Notes: generated by a model from the letters alone, not told the origin. A stretch of 64,000 nt of DNA from 21-14-0-10-47-8 sp966211455 (GCA_966211455.1 CBIHNI010000004.1:1-64000); one strand, 5' to 3'. Shown: positions 34,336-43,521, counted from the stretch's first letter. A program made the numbers and translations.

Positions 34336-35376
34336 TTAAACCTCAAGTTGAATCTTCTCAAGCAGGATCGGATCTTCCAGGACCTTCTCGCCGCCGCGGG
34401 CGATTGTGGTCAGGGGATCGGTTGCGATCTTTACCGGAAGGCGGACCTCATTTTGAATTCGCAGATCGATGTCGCGGATCAGGGCGCCGCCACCGGCCAG
34501 CACGATGCCGGATTCGATGATGTCCGAGACCAGCTCGGGCGGGGTTTGCTCTAAAGCCAAGTGGACGGCATTGATGATATCTCGCAAACAATCGTCCATG
34601 GCGTTTCCGATATCTTCAGACGAGATTTCGATTGTTTTCATCAAGCCCGAATTGAAATCGCGGCCCGTGACCTGGGTTGTGCGAATGTCTTTCTTGGGGC
34701 AGGCGGTGCCGATCGAAACTTTCAACTGCTCGGCGATCGTTTCGTTGATGATCAAAGATTTTTTCTTTTTCATGTAATCGATGATGGCTTCATCGAATTT
34801 ATGTCCGCCCAAGCGTACGGCTTGGCAGTAAACGATATCGGCCAAGGCGATGACCGCGACTTCGGTGGTGCCACCGCCGATGTCGATGATCATGCTGCCT
34901 TTGGCGTCTTTCACCGGAAGGCCGGCGCCAATCGCCGCGACCATCGGTTCATCGATCAGATAAACGTCTTTCGCTCCGGCTGATTTTCCGGCGTCGATGG
35001 CGGCGCGTTTTTCCACCTCGGTGACGCCGTAAGGAAGCGAGATCACGATGCGCGGTTTTGAGAACATGCTTTTCATGCCGGGACGGCTTAAGAAATAACG
35101 AAGCATGGTTTCAGTCGTGTCAAAGTCCGCGATCACGCCGTCGCGCAAAGGGCGAAGGGCCGTGATGTTGCCGGGGGTTTTTGTGACTTTGTCTTTCGCA
35201 TCCAGGCCGACGGCGACGACTTTGCGTTTGCCGGGACTGACTTCCGAGTAAGCAATCAGAGTGGGCTCGTTGACGATCACTCCCTTGCCGCGGGCTGCGA
35301 TCAACGTATTGGCGGTCCCGAGATCGACATAATAGTCGGCTCCGGAAATGCCTTCATCCTTGAAGAAATTAAACAT
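34336..35376 (-). CDS. mreB: Rod-shape actin MreB
   Basis: A 346-residue actin fold. ADYYVDLGTANTLIAARGKGVIVNEPTLIAYS is the phosphate-1 region, MIIDIGGGTTEVAVIAL the phosphate-2 region, and SGIVLAGGGALIRDIDLRI the adenosine motif. MreB filaments organise peptidoglycan synthesis along the cell side wall. The usual mreC/mreD partners are not next to it, so this may be one of two MreB copies as in Bdellovibrio. A secreted protein gene lies 11 bp upstream. Confidence 0.95.
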   Translation of the reverse strand: MFNFFKDEGISGADYYVDLGTANTLIAARGKGVIVNEPTLIAYSEVSPGKRKVVAVGLDAKDKVTKTPGNITALRPLRDGVIADFDTTETMLRYFLSRPGMKSMFSKPRIVISLPYGVTEVEKRAAIDAGKSAGAKDVYLIDEPMVAAIGAGLPVKDAKGSMIIDIGGGTTEVAVIALADIVYCQAVRLGGHKFDEAIIDYMKKKKSLIINETIAEQLKVSIGTACPKKDIRTTQVTGRDFNSGLMKTIEISSEDIGNAMDDCLRDIINAVHLALEQTPPELVSDIIESGIVLAGGGALIRDIDLRIQNEVRLPVKIATDPLTTIARGGEKVLEDPILLEKIQLEV

Positions 35377-35387
35377 AGATTTTGATC

Positions 35388-36011
35388 CTATTTCGACCTT
35401 TGGTCGTCGAGGTAAATTGTCACATAGCCCGAAACGTATGAAAAGGAATCTTTTGCGTCCAATCCCGCTTCAAGGGCAAATGTCATATTATCGGCCTCGG
35501 GATGGTGCAGTTCCGAGCCAAAGGCCACTTGCACACCGGTTTTGTTCATACCGGGACCCGTGTTAAACATCACAGGAAGGGAGGCGTAAGGAACAAAAGT
35601 TCCCGCTTCCGTCACAAATTTTTTGCTGACCAAGGGTTCGATGCGAAAGGTGGAAAAATTGTCCGAAGCTTCGCGCCAGTAATAAGCGCCCAATTTCCCA
35701 CCGATCGAAGGTTGCGAGCCATAATCCGGAATCGGCACCCACTTGATGCTTCCGCCACCCATAAAGTCCGTTTCGCCCGTGCCCAAGGTGGCGCGAACGC
35801 TGCTTTGATCGTTGATCGGCATATCGAAAAATCCGGCAAAATTAAAGCCCGCTTTGTCGGTCGTGCGGTACTGGGGCTCGACACCCAATTTGTATTTTCC
35901 AAGCGGGGTGATTTCGTTGCTTTCTTGAACGGTCAGGAAGGCGTGTGCAGAGACGGCGCAAAGGCTGAGAGCGGCCGTTATGACAAGGGATTTTAAAGCG
36001 CGAATGGTCAT
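35388..36011 (-). CDS. Secreted, probable outer membrane protein
   Basis: About 207 residues from the ATG at 36011 (AAGGAT upstream), with a signal peptide cut near VSAHAF. The mature part consists of short amphipathic strands (YKLGVEPQYRTTDKAGFNFAGFFDMP, GGKLGAYYWREASDNFSTFRIEPLVSK and a final YVSGYVTIYLDDQ), so an eight- to ten-strand beta-barrel is likely. No specific family recognised. It lies just upstream of mreB on the same strand and divergent from the glycosyltransferase. Confidence 0.65.
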   Translation of the reverse strand: MTIRALKSLVITAALSLCAVSAHAFLTVQESNEITPLGKYKLGVEPQYRTTDKAGFNFAGFFDMPINDQSSVRATLGTGETDFMGGGSIKWVPIPDYGSQPSIGGKLGAYYWREASDNFSTFRIEPLVSKKFVTEAGTFVPYASLPVMFNTGPGMNKTGVQVAFGSELHHPEADNMTFALEAGLDAKDSFSYVSGYVTIYLDDQRSK

Positions 36012-36102
36012 AAGATATCCTTCCATCAGAGTCTATTTCTCTCTGAAAAGGGAAATGGTAAAAAGCTTCCTAAGGTTTGACAAGGTCGAAGATCGGTCGA
36101 TA

Positions 36103-36876
36103 ATGGACAAAGTGATAAAGTTACCCCTATCTCTTATTGTGATCACCCTCAACGAGGAGCGCAATATCGAGCGCTGTTTGCGTTCGGTGCCCTTTGCTTC
36201 GGATGTGGTGGTGGTGGATAGCGGAAGCCGCGACCGCACGCGCGAGCTTGCGACCCGATTGGGGGCCCGAGTCCTTGAGAAATCCTGGACGGGCTACGGT
36301 CCGCAGAAGAAATTTGCCACCGAGCAAGCCCGCGAAGACTGGGTTTTATCTTTGGACGCGGACGAGGTTCTTTCACCCGAGTTGGCGGCGGAAATTCAGC
36401 AAAAGTTTGCCAGTTTGGATCCGCAAACCGGCTACGAAATGCCACGCAAATCTTGGCATCTGGGGCAGTGGATTCGCTACGGCGGCTGGTACCCGGATTA
36501 CCAGCTTCGTTTGTACAACCGAAAATATTCGCAGTGGCCCGACAGTCAAATTCACGAGCGCGTGCAGGCTTCAAAAGTCGCGCGTCTTTCCGAGCCACTT
36601 TTGCATTATGTGTTTCGCGATTTGGCCGATCAGGTTGAGACCAACAATCGATACTCGAGCTTATTGGCGGAAAAAGATGTGCAGGCCGGAAAAAAATTTT
36701 CTTGGCTGAAACTTGTCGTCAAACCAGGGACCAAGTTTCTGGAAACCTATTTCTTGAAGCTGGGTTTTTTGGATGGCCGTGCCGGATTTTTAATTTCGGT
36801 CAGTGCCGCCTATTCGATATTCCTTCGTTGGGCCAAAATCGGCGAGTTGCAAAAACGGAAGGGCTCTTCAACATGA
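36103..36876 (+). CDS. Family 2 glycosyltransferase, WaaE/KdtX-like
   Basis: About 257 residues. PLSLIVITLNEERNIERCLRSV is the GT-A nucleotide-binding start, VVVDSGSRDRTRELA follows, and EDWVLSLDADEVLSPEL carries the DxD metal site. Later GYEMPRKSWHLGQWIRYGGWYPDYQLRLYNR and HERV are typical of LPS-core beta-1,4-glucosyltransferases of the WaaE type, with a hydrophobic C-terminal helix (GFLISVSAAYSIFL). The start is uncertain (ATG 36103 preferred; 36055 possible). Its stop overlaps the FecR gene's start codon (ATGA). Confidence 0.83.
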   Translation: MDKVIKLPLSLIVITLNEERNIERCLRSVPFASDVVVVDSGSRDRTRELATRLGARVLEKSWTGYGPQKKFATEQAREDWVLSLDADEVLSPELAAEIQQKFASLDPQTGYEMPRKSWHLGQWIRYGGWYPDYQLRLYNRKYSQWPDSQIHERVQASKVARLSEPLLHYVFRDLADQVETNNRYSSLLAEKDVQAGKKFSWLKLVVKPGTKFLETYFLKLGFLDGRAGFLISVSAAYSIFLRWAKIGELQKRKGSST

Positions 36877-37829
36877 TCCGATGGCTTCTTTTATTCTCGC
36901 TTTTGGTTTCTGTCCCGGGTGCGCAAGCCGCAAAGAAAGCAAAAGTTCGTTATCCCGTGGTCGAAACCGTTTCTGGAACCGTCGCCAAAGTCGATGAACG
37001 AATCACCGTCGCCAATCGTCAGGCCGAAAAAACCGAAGTCGAAAAGCCGCTCACGAAAAAATCCACATTCAAAGACAAAGCGGTCCTTCGCACCGGCGAA
37101 AAAGCGGAACTTCGTCTGTTGCTGAATGCCACCACGGTTCTGACGATTTTCGAAGGTTCTGAAGTCGAATTTCCTGCCATTGCTTGGGAAGACGGCGCCG
37201 TTCAAGAGATCATCCTTCATCGCGGCAGTTTGCGTTTGATCTGCAGCGAGAACTGCAGCCGAAAACTGACAACCGCTTTGTATCAAGCGGCGACATCACC
37301 TGGGGATTTGGTTCTTCGCTACTCGCCATCCATTCCTGAAGTCGAACTGCAAATCCTGCAAGGCGAAATGGCCTTTCGCGGTTTGGAAAACGAATCCGCA
37401 GTCGTGTTAAAAGCCGGACAGAAAGCGTCTTTTAAAGGTGTGTTGGAAAATGGCGAGCCTGCTTACGATATTTTGCTCAAAGGCCGCAAGGTCGCCAAAG
37501 GGCAAATGAGCCCGGTGCAAGAAATCCCCGCCGAGCAAAGAGCCGAGCTGCAGAAGCAGGAAGAAAAACAAAAAAAGGTCGCCAAGGTCGTCCCGAAAAG
37601 CAAACGTCTGCCGTCGCAGATTTGCGATAAACCATGGGGCGAGCTCAATCAGTGCGTGTGGACCTGCGAAAAGAACAAGAAAAACGCCAAAGAGTGCGGG
37701 CTCGATGAAGGTGCGATCTGCGTTCGTCAGCGTTGCAACGCCAATGGCGAATGGTCCGATCGTCAAGAATTGCCGGCACAGAATAGCCCATGTCAGGCTA
37801 AACAAATCGTAGGAACCTGCGATTACTAA
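36873..37829 (+). CDS. Secreted FecR-domain protein with Cys-rich tail
   Basis: About 318 residues. A signal peptide (MIRWLLLFSLLVSVPGAQA) leads into a FecR-like domain (about 30-200), with VSGTVAKVDERITVAN, DKAVLRTGEKAELRLLLNATTVLTIFEGSEVEF and LQGEMAFRGLENESAVVLKAGQKASF. A Lys/Gln-rich helix follows, and the C-terminal about 75 residues carry nine cysteines (CDKPWGELNQCVWTC and beyond). FecR domains of this stand-alone type bind or sense ligands in the periplasm. The ATG overlaps the previous stop. Confidence 0.7.
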   Translation: MIRWLLLFSLLVSVPGAQAAKKAKVRYPVVETVSGTVAKVDERITVANRQAEKTEVEKPLTKKSTFKDKAVLRTGEKAELRLLLNATTVLTIFEGSEVEFPAIAWEDGAVQEIILHRGSLRLICSENCSRKLTTALYQAATSPGDLVLRYSPSIPEVELQILQGEMAFRGLENESAVVLKAGQKASFKGVLENGEPAYDILLKGRKVAKGQMSPVQEIPAEQRAELQKQEEKQKKVAKVVPKSKRLPSQICDKPWGELNQCVWTCEKNKKNAKECGLDEGAICVRQRCNANGEWSDRQELPAQNSPCQAKQIVGTCDY

Positions 37830-37980
37830 TAAATAGAGTAAAGACTTAAATTCATTCTTGCGACACGAGGCCGGGCTGACAATTCAGCGCCTGTGTCTAG
37901 CTTGTTTTCAACTCTTTTCGTGCAAGAGCGAAATGATTGAGCTTCAATATCGGTGTCGATTTTGAATACCGAAAGCGCAT

Positions 37981-39255
37981 ATGAAAAAATGGATTGCGAC
38001 ATTTTCAGTTTTACTTCCGGTCTTGTGGCCTGTGATTTCGCCAGCCCGTTCGCTAACGGTCTCGGGGATCTCGTCGGGCGGATTTATGGCGGCCCAGATG
38101 GGTGTCATCTATGCCGATCGCATTGACGGTGTCGGCACGGTGGCAGGCGGCTACTATTACTGTGCGCAAAATCATATGCAGGATAAAATCCGGCAAGCTG
38201 AAGACCTGAGAATTTCTTTAAGCCTGTCGTTGTTGCAAATGGGCGTGAACAATCCCATTTACCAGTCGCTAATCTGCATGCAAAGTCCGGCCGGCACCAG
38301 CCTGCAAATGCAAAAATTGAATGAATATCAAAGCCAAGGGCTGATCGCGCCGCAAAGCCTGGCGCGAAAGCAGAAATTCTTTTTCTATCAAGGTCAGGCT
38401 GACACAGTCGTGCACCCACCCATGCTAGGAAAGCTGGAAGAATTTTATCAAGCCTTGCAGGTGCCAGAAAAAAATATCCAGATCATCGAAGGGCGCGGCG
38501 GTCATAACTTTCCGACCGATCGCAAAGGCGAAAAGGGCTGCGTGCAGCAGTCGGTTCCGTATATCTCGTCTTGCGATTTGGATCTGGCCGGAAAGATCTT
38601 AAAGCATCTCACCGGCAACCCGGGGCTGAAACGTTCGATGGATGAAAAGACGAATCTTAAAAACCTGTACCGGGTTTCGCAAGAGCTACCCAGATCTATG
38701 GATCCAATCCCGCATCCGGCCAGTGTGGCAAATTACGGGTACCTTGCGGCCTCGGCGCCGTGTTTGGAAAAGCCCGAACAGTGTGATGTGCACGTGGCTT
38801 TGCACGGCTGTGAAATGTCGGACAGTTTCGATACGGATTTTGACCGTGCTTATTCGCGGGCGGCAAAGCAGGGTTATTTGTACATGCGCACTGAAGAGCA
38901 ATCTTTCGCCGGCTCGGGTCTTCCTTATATCGAGCAGCGCGTGCCCCGATATGGTGCTTTGAAATTTGCGATGAGCTCGGGCTATTTGGATTATGTCGAA
39001 AAAAACAAACTGATCGTCCTTTTTCCGCAGACTTGGATCAGCGAAGATAACTATCCGCTCAATCCCAAAGGCTGCTGGGATTGGTACGGGTGGACAGGCG
39101 AGCGGTACGCCACCAATCAAGGGGTCGAGCCCGGGTGGATGATGAAATGGATCCAGCAGGTTCATAAAGATCCCAAGGCCATGATCGGAACCGAAAGCAA
39201 TGGGATGCCGAAGCGCCCAACGGCCGATCAGCTGAAGGCTGCGGGGAAGCTTTAG
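37981..39255 (+). CDS. Secreted PHB depolymerase-like esterase
   Basis: A 424-residue alpha/beta hydrolase with a signal peptide (to about ISPARS). SLTVSGISSGGFMAAQMGVIYADRIDGVGTVAGG holds the nucleophile Ser in G-I-S-S-G, directly at the mature N-terminus as in poly(3-hydroxybutyrate) depolymerases. The Asp is probably in FFYQGQADTVV and the first His in GRGGHNFPTD; VALHGCEMS and WDWYGWTG are further family blocks. It likely digests polyhydroxyalkanoate or another ester outside the cytoplasm, which would suit prey degradation. It stands alone, 151 bp after the FecR gene. Confidence 0.85.
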   Translation: MKKWIATFSVLLPVLWPVISPARSLTVSGISSGGFMAAQMGVIYADRIDGVGTVAGGYYYCAQNHMQDKIRQAEDLRISLSLSLLQMGVNNPIYQSLICMQSPAGTSLQMQKLNEYQSQGLIAPQSLARKQKFFFYQGQADTVVHPPMLGKLEEFYQALQVPEKNIQIIEGRGGHNFPTDRKGEKGCVQQSVPYISSCDLDLAGKILKHLTGNPGLKRSMDEKTNLKNLYRVSQELPRSMDPIPHPASVANYGYLAASAPCLEKPEQCDVHVALHGCEMSDSFDTDFDRAYSRAAKQGYLYMRTEEQSFAGSGLPYIEQRVPRYGALKFAMSSGYLDYVEKNKLIVLFPQTWISEDNYPLNPKGCWDWYGWTGERYATNQGVEPGWMMKWIQQVHKDPKAMIGTESNGMPKRPTADQLKAAGKL

Positions 39256-39683
39256 GCGGCTTCGCGCTGCAGACCGTGGATCACGCGGAAGTTATTTTCA
39301 ATCAGCGTTTTAAGCGTCTTTGGATGCACCGGCTTTGGAATGAATCCATTAAATTCATAACCTTGGAGCAGGTTCGAAAATACGCTGAGCTCGGCACCCG
39401 ATAAAAACAGAAAAGGCAGCGCACGTGTGCGTTCGTCTTTTCGGATCGAGGCCAAGAAATCGATGCCGTCCATTTCGTTCATCATCAAATCAGAAATCAC
39501 GCCCGAAACCGAGTCCGAGTTCTTGAGCAGGTAACTGAGAGCCTCGCGGCCATTGGTAAAACACACGATACGAAACGGGCCGATCAGGTCTTGGATCATC
39601 TCGATCAACACTTCGCTCAGTTCGGTGTTGTCTTCGACCAGCACGATTTCGCCCCGAAGCGGGGATGCAGTTTGGGATTTCAT
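39252..39683 (-). CDS. Single-domain response regulator
   Basis: About 143 residues, receiver domain only. IVLVEDNTELSEVLIEM is the acidic pocket, GVISDLMMNEMDG has the phosphoacceptor Asp, LFLSGAEL the Ser and IPKPVHPKTL the Lys. The start at 39683 has TGGAGG nine bases upstream. There is no output domain or neighbouring kinase. It overlaps the end of the convergent esterase gene by 4 bp. A second stand-alone receiver is at 16359. Confidence 0.85.
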   Translation of the reverse strand: MKSQTASPLRGEIVLVEDNTELSEVLIEMIQDLIGPFRIVCFTNGREALSYLLKNSDSVSGVISDLMMNEMDGIDFLASIRKDERTRALPFLFLSGAELSVFSNLLQGYEFNGFIPKPVHPKTLKTLIENNFRVIHGLQREAA

Positions 39684-39791
39684 AGAGCAAAACCTCCACA
39701 CTGAACTTTTCGGTCGGTCTTAGGCTCTAGCCCATCGGGATATCTTCAAGATCAAGTATCTAAAGAAATATTTAACGTCTCAAAACAAGAA

Positions 39792-39820
39792 CTTATAGAG
39801 CCATTTTTAAACTCTATAAG
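39792..39820. other. Inverted repeat between two minus-strand genes
   Basis: CTTATAGAG (39792-39800) and CTCTATAAG (39812-39820) are perfect 9-base arms with an 11-base loop. It lies downstream of the secreted gene ending at 39858 and upstream of the response regulator. On the minus strand it is followed by a T-rich tract (TTCTTGTTTT), so it may terminate the former transcript or act as an operator of the latter. Confidence 0.45.
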
Positions 39821-39857
39821 CGTCTTTATATTTTATTCTTGCATTGGCTTTAGGGAT

Positions 39858-40829
39858 CTATTGCAGATCAAAGAAAAACATCAGCTTTGTTAAAACGGGT
39901 TCAACAAGCGGAAGGGGCGAGACGTTCCCAACCCAGGCCAAGCGGATTTGCAACACCAGCACGTCATCTCCCGGCAGGTCGCCCGGATAAGGAGATGTGG
40001 TGATAAAGCTTGGTTCCACTTTATCGGAAAGAAAGAAAGAAACGTCGTTTTTCGGCCATGATGACTTTTCGGCGTAAGCCAGGGTCTGCACTTGCACGGT
40101 TTCTTCCGAGCTGAAGTCGCCGTCCGACCAGTATTTCAGCTGATTTAAGCGTAAGATTTTGCCATTGATCTGCTTCAAAGGAAGATGAATTTGAAAGACG
40201 ATCTCTTCCTTTTGGCGGCTTAAAGGAAGGCGCGGCAGATCGATCCGCAGCGTGGAATTTTCATTGTCCAAGCGAAGATCAACCAGTCGCACCGGATACT
40301 GGTCCGAACCCGTTGTGACAAAGATGCTGTCCAAGCCCAGCATGGCGGTTAAAGGAGCGATGGGACCGTCCAGCTTGGGCTCAGGCGGCGGCAGCAGGCT
40401 GATGCTCATGTACAAAGACACGCGATAGTTATCGTCATCGATATTCGCGCTTCGAAGCATTTCGTGGAAAATCAAAAGACGCTGTCCCTGCGGGAAGGTC
40501 TTCAAGGCCTGCAGCCACTTCAGACGATTCAGTGTGATGATCCCATGTTCGGTGACCGCGTCGGCAGGAGCCCCGGTGTTATCATAGAGCTCGTGGTCGA
40601 CGACGAAAATGCGTGATGCGGTCAGGGTGTCTTTCAGATCGCGCAGGTTCAGGTTGAAATCTTTGACGATTCTTTGGCCGTGCGCTTCGTTTTCAAGGTA
40701 ATTGATGATGCTTGCGCCTTCGCGAATAAAAAGGGCTTCGACCACAGTGCCGCCATTGCCTTCACCGCCAGCATGGGCAATGCCTGTTGAACTGAGTGCC
40801 ATCAAAAACGAAAGCAGTAAAAATCGCAT
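39858..40829 (-). CDS. Secreted protein with Gly-rich mature start
   Basis: A 323-residue protein with a signal peptide (MRFLLLSFLMALSSTGIAHA) followed by GGEGNGGTVVEA, the glycine-rich start seen in many exported Bdellovibrio-like proteins. The middle part, LLIFHEMLRSANIDDDNYRVS, has the H-E-x-x-R pattern that recurs in this group, but without a full metalloprotease motif. The rest looks beta-rich. I do not recognise a family; periplasmic or extracellular. Confidence 0.65.
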   Translation of the reverse strand: MRFLLLSFLMALSSTGIAHAGGEGNGGTVVEALFIREGASIINYLENEAHGQRIVKDFNLNLRDLKDTLTASRIFVVDHELYDNTGAPADAVTEHGIITLNRLKWLQALKTFPQGQRLLIFHEMLRSANIDDDNYRVSLYMSISLLPPPEPKLDGPIAPLTAMLGLDSIFVTTGSDQYPVRLVDLRLDNENSTLRIDLPRLPLSRQKEEIVFQIHLPLKQINGKILRLNQLKYWSDGDFSSEETVQVQTLAYAEKSSWPKNDVSFFLSDKVEPSFITTSPYPGDLPGDDVLVLQIRLAWVGNVSPLPLVEPVLTKLMFFFDLQ

Positions 40830-41312
40830 CGTCTAGTCCCTTTATGTAAGCTCAGATTTCGCGCAGGTCATATCAGGCCCGTGCCCGATTGAAAACAGAG
40901 AATTTATTTAATTTTTGTAAGCCTTGGTGGTCTTCGAGCACGGGTTTAGGCTTCGTTAACAAAAGGGCCTTGGCGATGGGGCGATCGGCCACTGGAGGGT
41001 CGTGGTTTTGCGGGTTCGGTCTTCCTCAGGGCGGTTAAATTTGAATAGAGAAAAGAGCGCCTCTTTCCCCGGCAGCAGGGGCCTTGGGAAACCTGTCTCG
41101 ATGCCAAGTCAAAAGCTCGACGCTGTGCCTGTGATATTTTCAAAACTTGCGACCAGATGGGGCGAGCCGGACAAATTGCGTCGGCCCCTCCGACAATTGT
41201 GGGCACGGGCTTGGCATTTCCAGTTCAGATGGAAATCAGTGCCGTTTCACCGGGCCCGATCTTGCAAAACCCCGGATCGGGGAACGAATCAAGAATCGTA
41301 AAAGGGGGACCC
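40830..41312. other. Gene-free stretch upstream of the S1/P1 nuclease
   Basis: About 480 bp with no convincing gene. A sigma-54-like pattern, GG at 41202-41203 and GC at 41214-41215 exactly 10 bases apart (GGCACGGGCTTGGCA), lies about 97 bp before the nuclease start. A short CCCCG/CGGGG hairpin lies near 41270-41283. The promoter of the secreted gene on the minus strand must also lie here. Confidence 0.3.
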
Positions 41313-42272
41313 ATGAAAAAACCATTTCTCATCATCATGATGATTCTGGCGGCTTGTTTGAAAGCTCGCGCTTGGGGAGCGGCGGGACATAAGGCGACGG
41401 CGCTGATTGCGCAGACTTATTTGTCGCCACAAGCAAAGCAAGCCATCGAAGAATTGTTAGACGGGGAAAAGCTCGTCGATGTTGCCAACTGGGCCGACAA
41501 TCTTCGGGATCGTCCCGAATACGCGCACACGGCTGCGTACCACTATCAAAACGTCAGAAAAAATCCGACCACTCTCAGTGGCAATCCCTATAAAGCCAAT
41601 CTTCTGCAGCTTTCATCGGCAGAAAGATATCGCTATCGCGCCGGTGTGGTGGAAGCCATCTCGGCCGCGGAGGTCATTCTGAACGACGAAGCAGCGGCTC
41701 GTCGCGACCGTCAGGCGGCCTTGAAGTTCTTGGTTCACTTTGTTGGAGACTTACATCAGCCATTGCACACCGGTGAAGCGCGCATGTACGGCGGTAACGG
41801 AATTCAGCTGCGCTGGAAAGGTTCCGAGACGAATCTTCATAAGGTTTGGGATTCGGACGTGATCAATGCGCGGGCGAACGAGATCCAAGGCTACAATTAT
41901 CGAGACCCCAGCTACGCTTATGCGCAGTGGTTGATCGATCAAAATAAAGAGCAAGCGCTAGCGCCGCAAGCTTTGGGTGATGTCAGCACTTGGTATCAAG
42001 AGTCTTTAAGCTTTCACAAGGTGGCTTACGATACGAATTACGAAAATTCGCAAGATCAATACCAGCAGGACGCAGCCAAGGTCATCGATCAGCGTATCTT
42101 GCAGGGTGGTCGACGATTGGGTGGAATTTTGAATCAGATTTTCTCGCACGAGCCGAAGCCCGTTTTGGATCAGCCGGTCATTATGCTGACCGAAAAAGTT
42201 TTAGGTTCGCTGGAAAAGCTGGTTTCGTTCCAGCCCAAAATGACCAACGCCAAATCAACCAGTTTTCGTTAA
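41313..42272 (+). CDS. Secreted S1/P1-type nuclease
   Basis: About 319 residues from the ATG at 41313 (AAAGGGGGA upstream). The signal peptide ends at ARA-WGAAGHKATALIA. The mature N-terminal Trp and the WGxxGH motif are zinc ligands of S1/P1 nucleases. Further ligands are in DVANWADNLRD, HTAAYHYQNV and LVHFVGDLHQPLHTGEARMYGGNG. The family cleaves single-stranded DNA/RNA and removes 3'-phosphates; secretion fits degradation of prey nucleic acid or phosphate scavenging. It converges on the gene ending at 42274, one base away. Confidence 0.9.
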   Translation: MKKPFLIIMMILAACLKARAWGAAGHKATALIAQTYLSPQAKQAIEELLDGEKLVDVANWADNLRDRPEYAHTAAYHYQNVRKNPTTLSGNPYKANLLQLSSAERYRYRAGVVEAISAAEVILNDEAAARRDRQAALKFLVHFVGDLHQPLHTGEARMYGGNGIQLRWKGSETNLHKVWDSDVINARANEIQGYNYRDPSYAYAQWLIDQNKEQALAPQALGDVSTWYQESLSFHKVAYDTNYENSQDQYQQDAAKVIDQRILQGGRRLGGILNQIFSHEPKPVLDQPVIMLTEKVLGSLEKLVSFQPKMTNAKSTSFR

Positions 42273-42273
42273 T

Positions 42274-43230
42274 TTAATAGGACCAAACTTTCCCAGCGGC
42301 AGCCGATGCGGTGATAGTGTATTCACCGTACTCGGCCTGTTTTGATGGAATCACCGAATACACGTGTGCGCCATTCGAGCACAGGGCAAAAACCGGTTGC
42401 GGTGTTTTGCACAGAAAATGCAGTTTCCCATTTTTCAATTCGGCCAAGCCTTGGTTTGAAACCGCTAGCAAAAGTCGATCTTGATGCCAGCACATGCTGG
42501 CAAAGGTTTGCGGAAGATCGAGCCAAAGGGAAAGACCTTGCGGGGAGCCTTTGTAAAGCTCTCCACGAGAAGCGCAGGCGATAATATCGCTGCCATCTTG
42601 AGATTTTTCAAAGCCAACGATCGCACCATTGATCACGGATGCCGTCGGGACTTTGCTCCAGTGTTCACCGTCAAAATGAAAGACCTGATTGGAAAACGAA
42701 GCCCAGACATTGTCTTTTGCGAAGGCGCGAATTTTGCCGACGCGGTCTTTGGTGTTGGTGTCGAATCTCTTCCAGTCCTTGCCATTCCAGTGAAAGAGAT
42801 TTCCGTTCGAAGTGCCGACAAAAACGCAGCCGTCATCAAAGGCTTCGATGGCGATTGCTTGGTAAAAGCCGTCGTCGTCCGTTTTTGGCAAAGCGTAAAA
42901 GCACCAGTTGCGGTTGCCTTCCGGCATGGCAAAGTCGACACCGGTATCGTCCGTGCTCGGCCATCCGGTCGCCGCGGTTGTCCAGATCAAACCATACAGG
43001 CTTCCCATCCAAAGATTTCCATTGTTAGAGCAAGATATGCAGCGGACCGGATCGTTGGTGGAAAGAATGCAAAGAGATTTTTCGGCGGGGGCGGGGGATC
43101 TGGTGAAAACCAGTCCGCCGCCAGAAGCTGGATTTTCGGGTTCGTAGCTGATCACCAAAAAGTGCAGATCCTTTTGGTGCAAGGCCATGTCGATCACTTC
43201 TTCAATCAAAGTCACTTCGGTATCAGGCAT
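42274..43230 (-). CDS. Beta-propeller-like protein of unknown function
   Basis: A 318-residue cytoplasmic protein with no signal peptide. It shows about six repeated units ending in short W/F-rich turns, e.g. GNLWMGSLYGLIWT, GCVFVGTSNGNLFHWNGKDWKRF, DNVWASFSNQVFHFDGEHWSKV, IIACASRGELYKGS and DRLLLAVSNQGLAELKNGKLHF. The pattern is that of two-component-regulator/WD-type propellers. It starts 15 bp after the small gene at 43246 and so belongs to a minus-strand group of unrecognised genes (44924 down to 42274). Confidence 0.6.
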   Translation of the reverse strand: MPDTEVTLIEEVIDMALHQKDLHFLVISYEPENPASGGGLVFTRSPAPAEKSLCILSTNDPVRCISCSNNGNLWMGSLYGLIWTTAATGWPSTDDTGVDFAMPEGNRNWCFYALPKTDDDGFYQAIAIEAFDDGCVFVGTSNGNLFHWNGKDWKRFDTNTKDRVGKIRAFAKDNVWASFSNQVFHFDGEHWSKVPTASVINGAIVGFEKSQDGSDIIACASRGELYKGSPQGLSLWLDLPQTFASMCWHQDRLLLAVSNQGLAELKNGKLHFLCKTPQPVFALCSNGAHVYSVIPSKQAEYGEYTITASAAAGKVWSY

Positions 43231-43245
43231 CAGACCCCACTTGGA

Positions 43246-43470
43246 TCACTGAAAGTTCGAGCTCACTGAAACGATATGTGAAAGGGGAACATAGGTCACG
43301 TTTTTACGAAAGCGATCCGTGTGTTCTTCGAAAACCAAGACGCCGCTTTGCACTTTCAGAATCAAGCCTTGCATTGATTTATTCAAGGTGTGCACGATGA
43401 CTTCGATTTTCTTGTCGCCCAAATCAAAGAGCAGTCTTTCCCAACCTTTATCCGGAGTGATGAATTCCAT
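43246..43470 (-). CDS. Small cytoplasmic protein of unknown function
   Basis: A 74-residue protein from the ATG at 43470 (AAGGAAG upstream). It is strand-rich, with short charged turns (WERLLFDLGDKKIEVIVHTL, GLILKVQSGVLVFEEH) and possibly an SH3- or Sm-like small barrel. It starts just after a terminator hairpin and 15 bp before the propeller gene, so it may be transcribed with the latter from its own promoter or by read-through. No family recognised. Confidence 0.5.
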   Translation of the reverse strand: MEFITPDKGWERLLFDLGDKKIEVIVHTLNKSMQGLILKVQSGVLVFEEHTDRFRKNVTYVPLSHIVSVSSNFQ

Positions 43471-43488
43471 GTGGTTCTTCCTTTCGTT

Positions 43489-43521
43489 CAAAAAAAACGG
43501 GCCTTCAAATTGAAGACCCGT
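43489..43521 (-). terminator. Rho-independent terminator, minus strand
   Basis: ACGGGCCTTCAA (43497-43508) and TTGAAGACCCGT (43510-43521) pair with a single mismatch. On the minus strand the stem is followed by a run of eight T (plus-strand A at 43490-43497). It lies between the 136-residue gene and the 74-residue gene. Confidence 0.75.

Noticed and set aside
42481..43269. 262-codon open frame on the plus strand
   Set aside because: It is antisense to the beta-propeller-like gene, whose repeats explain the sequence better.
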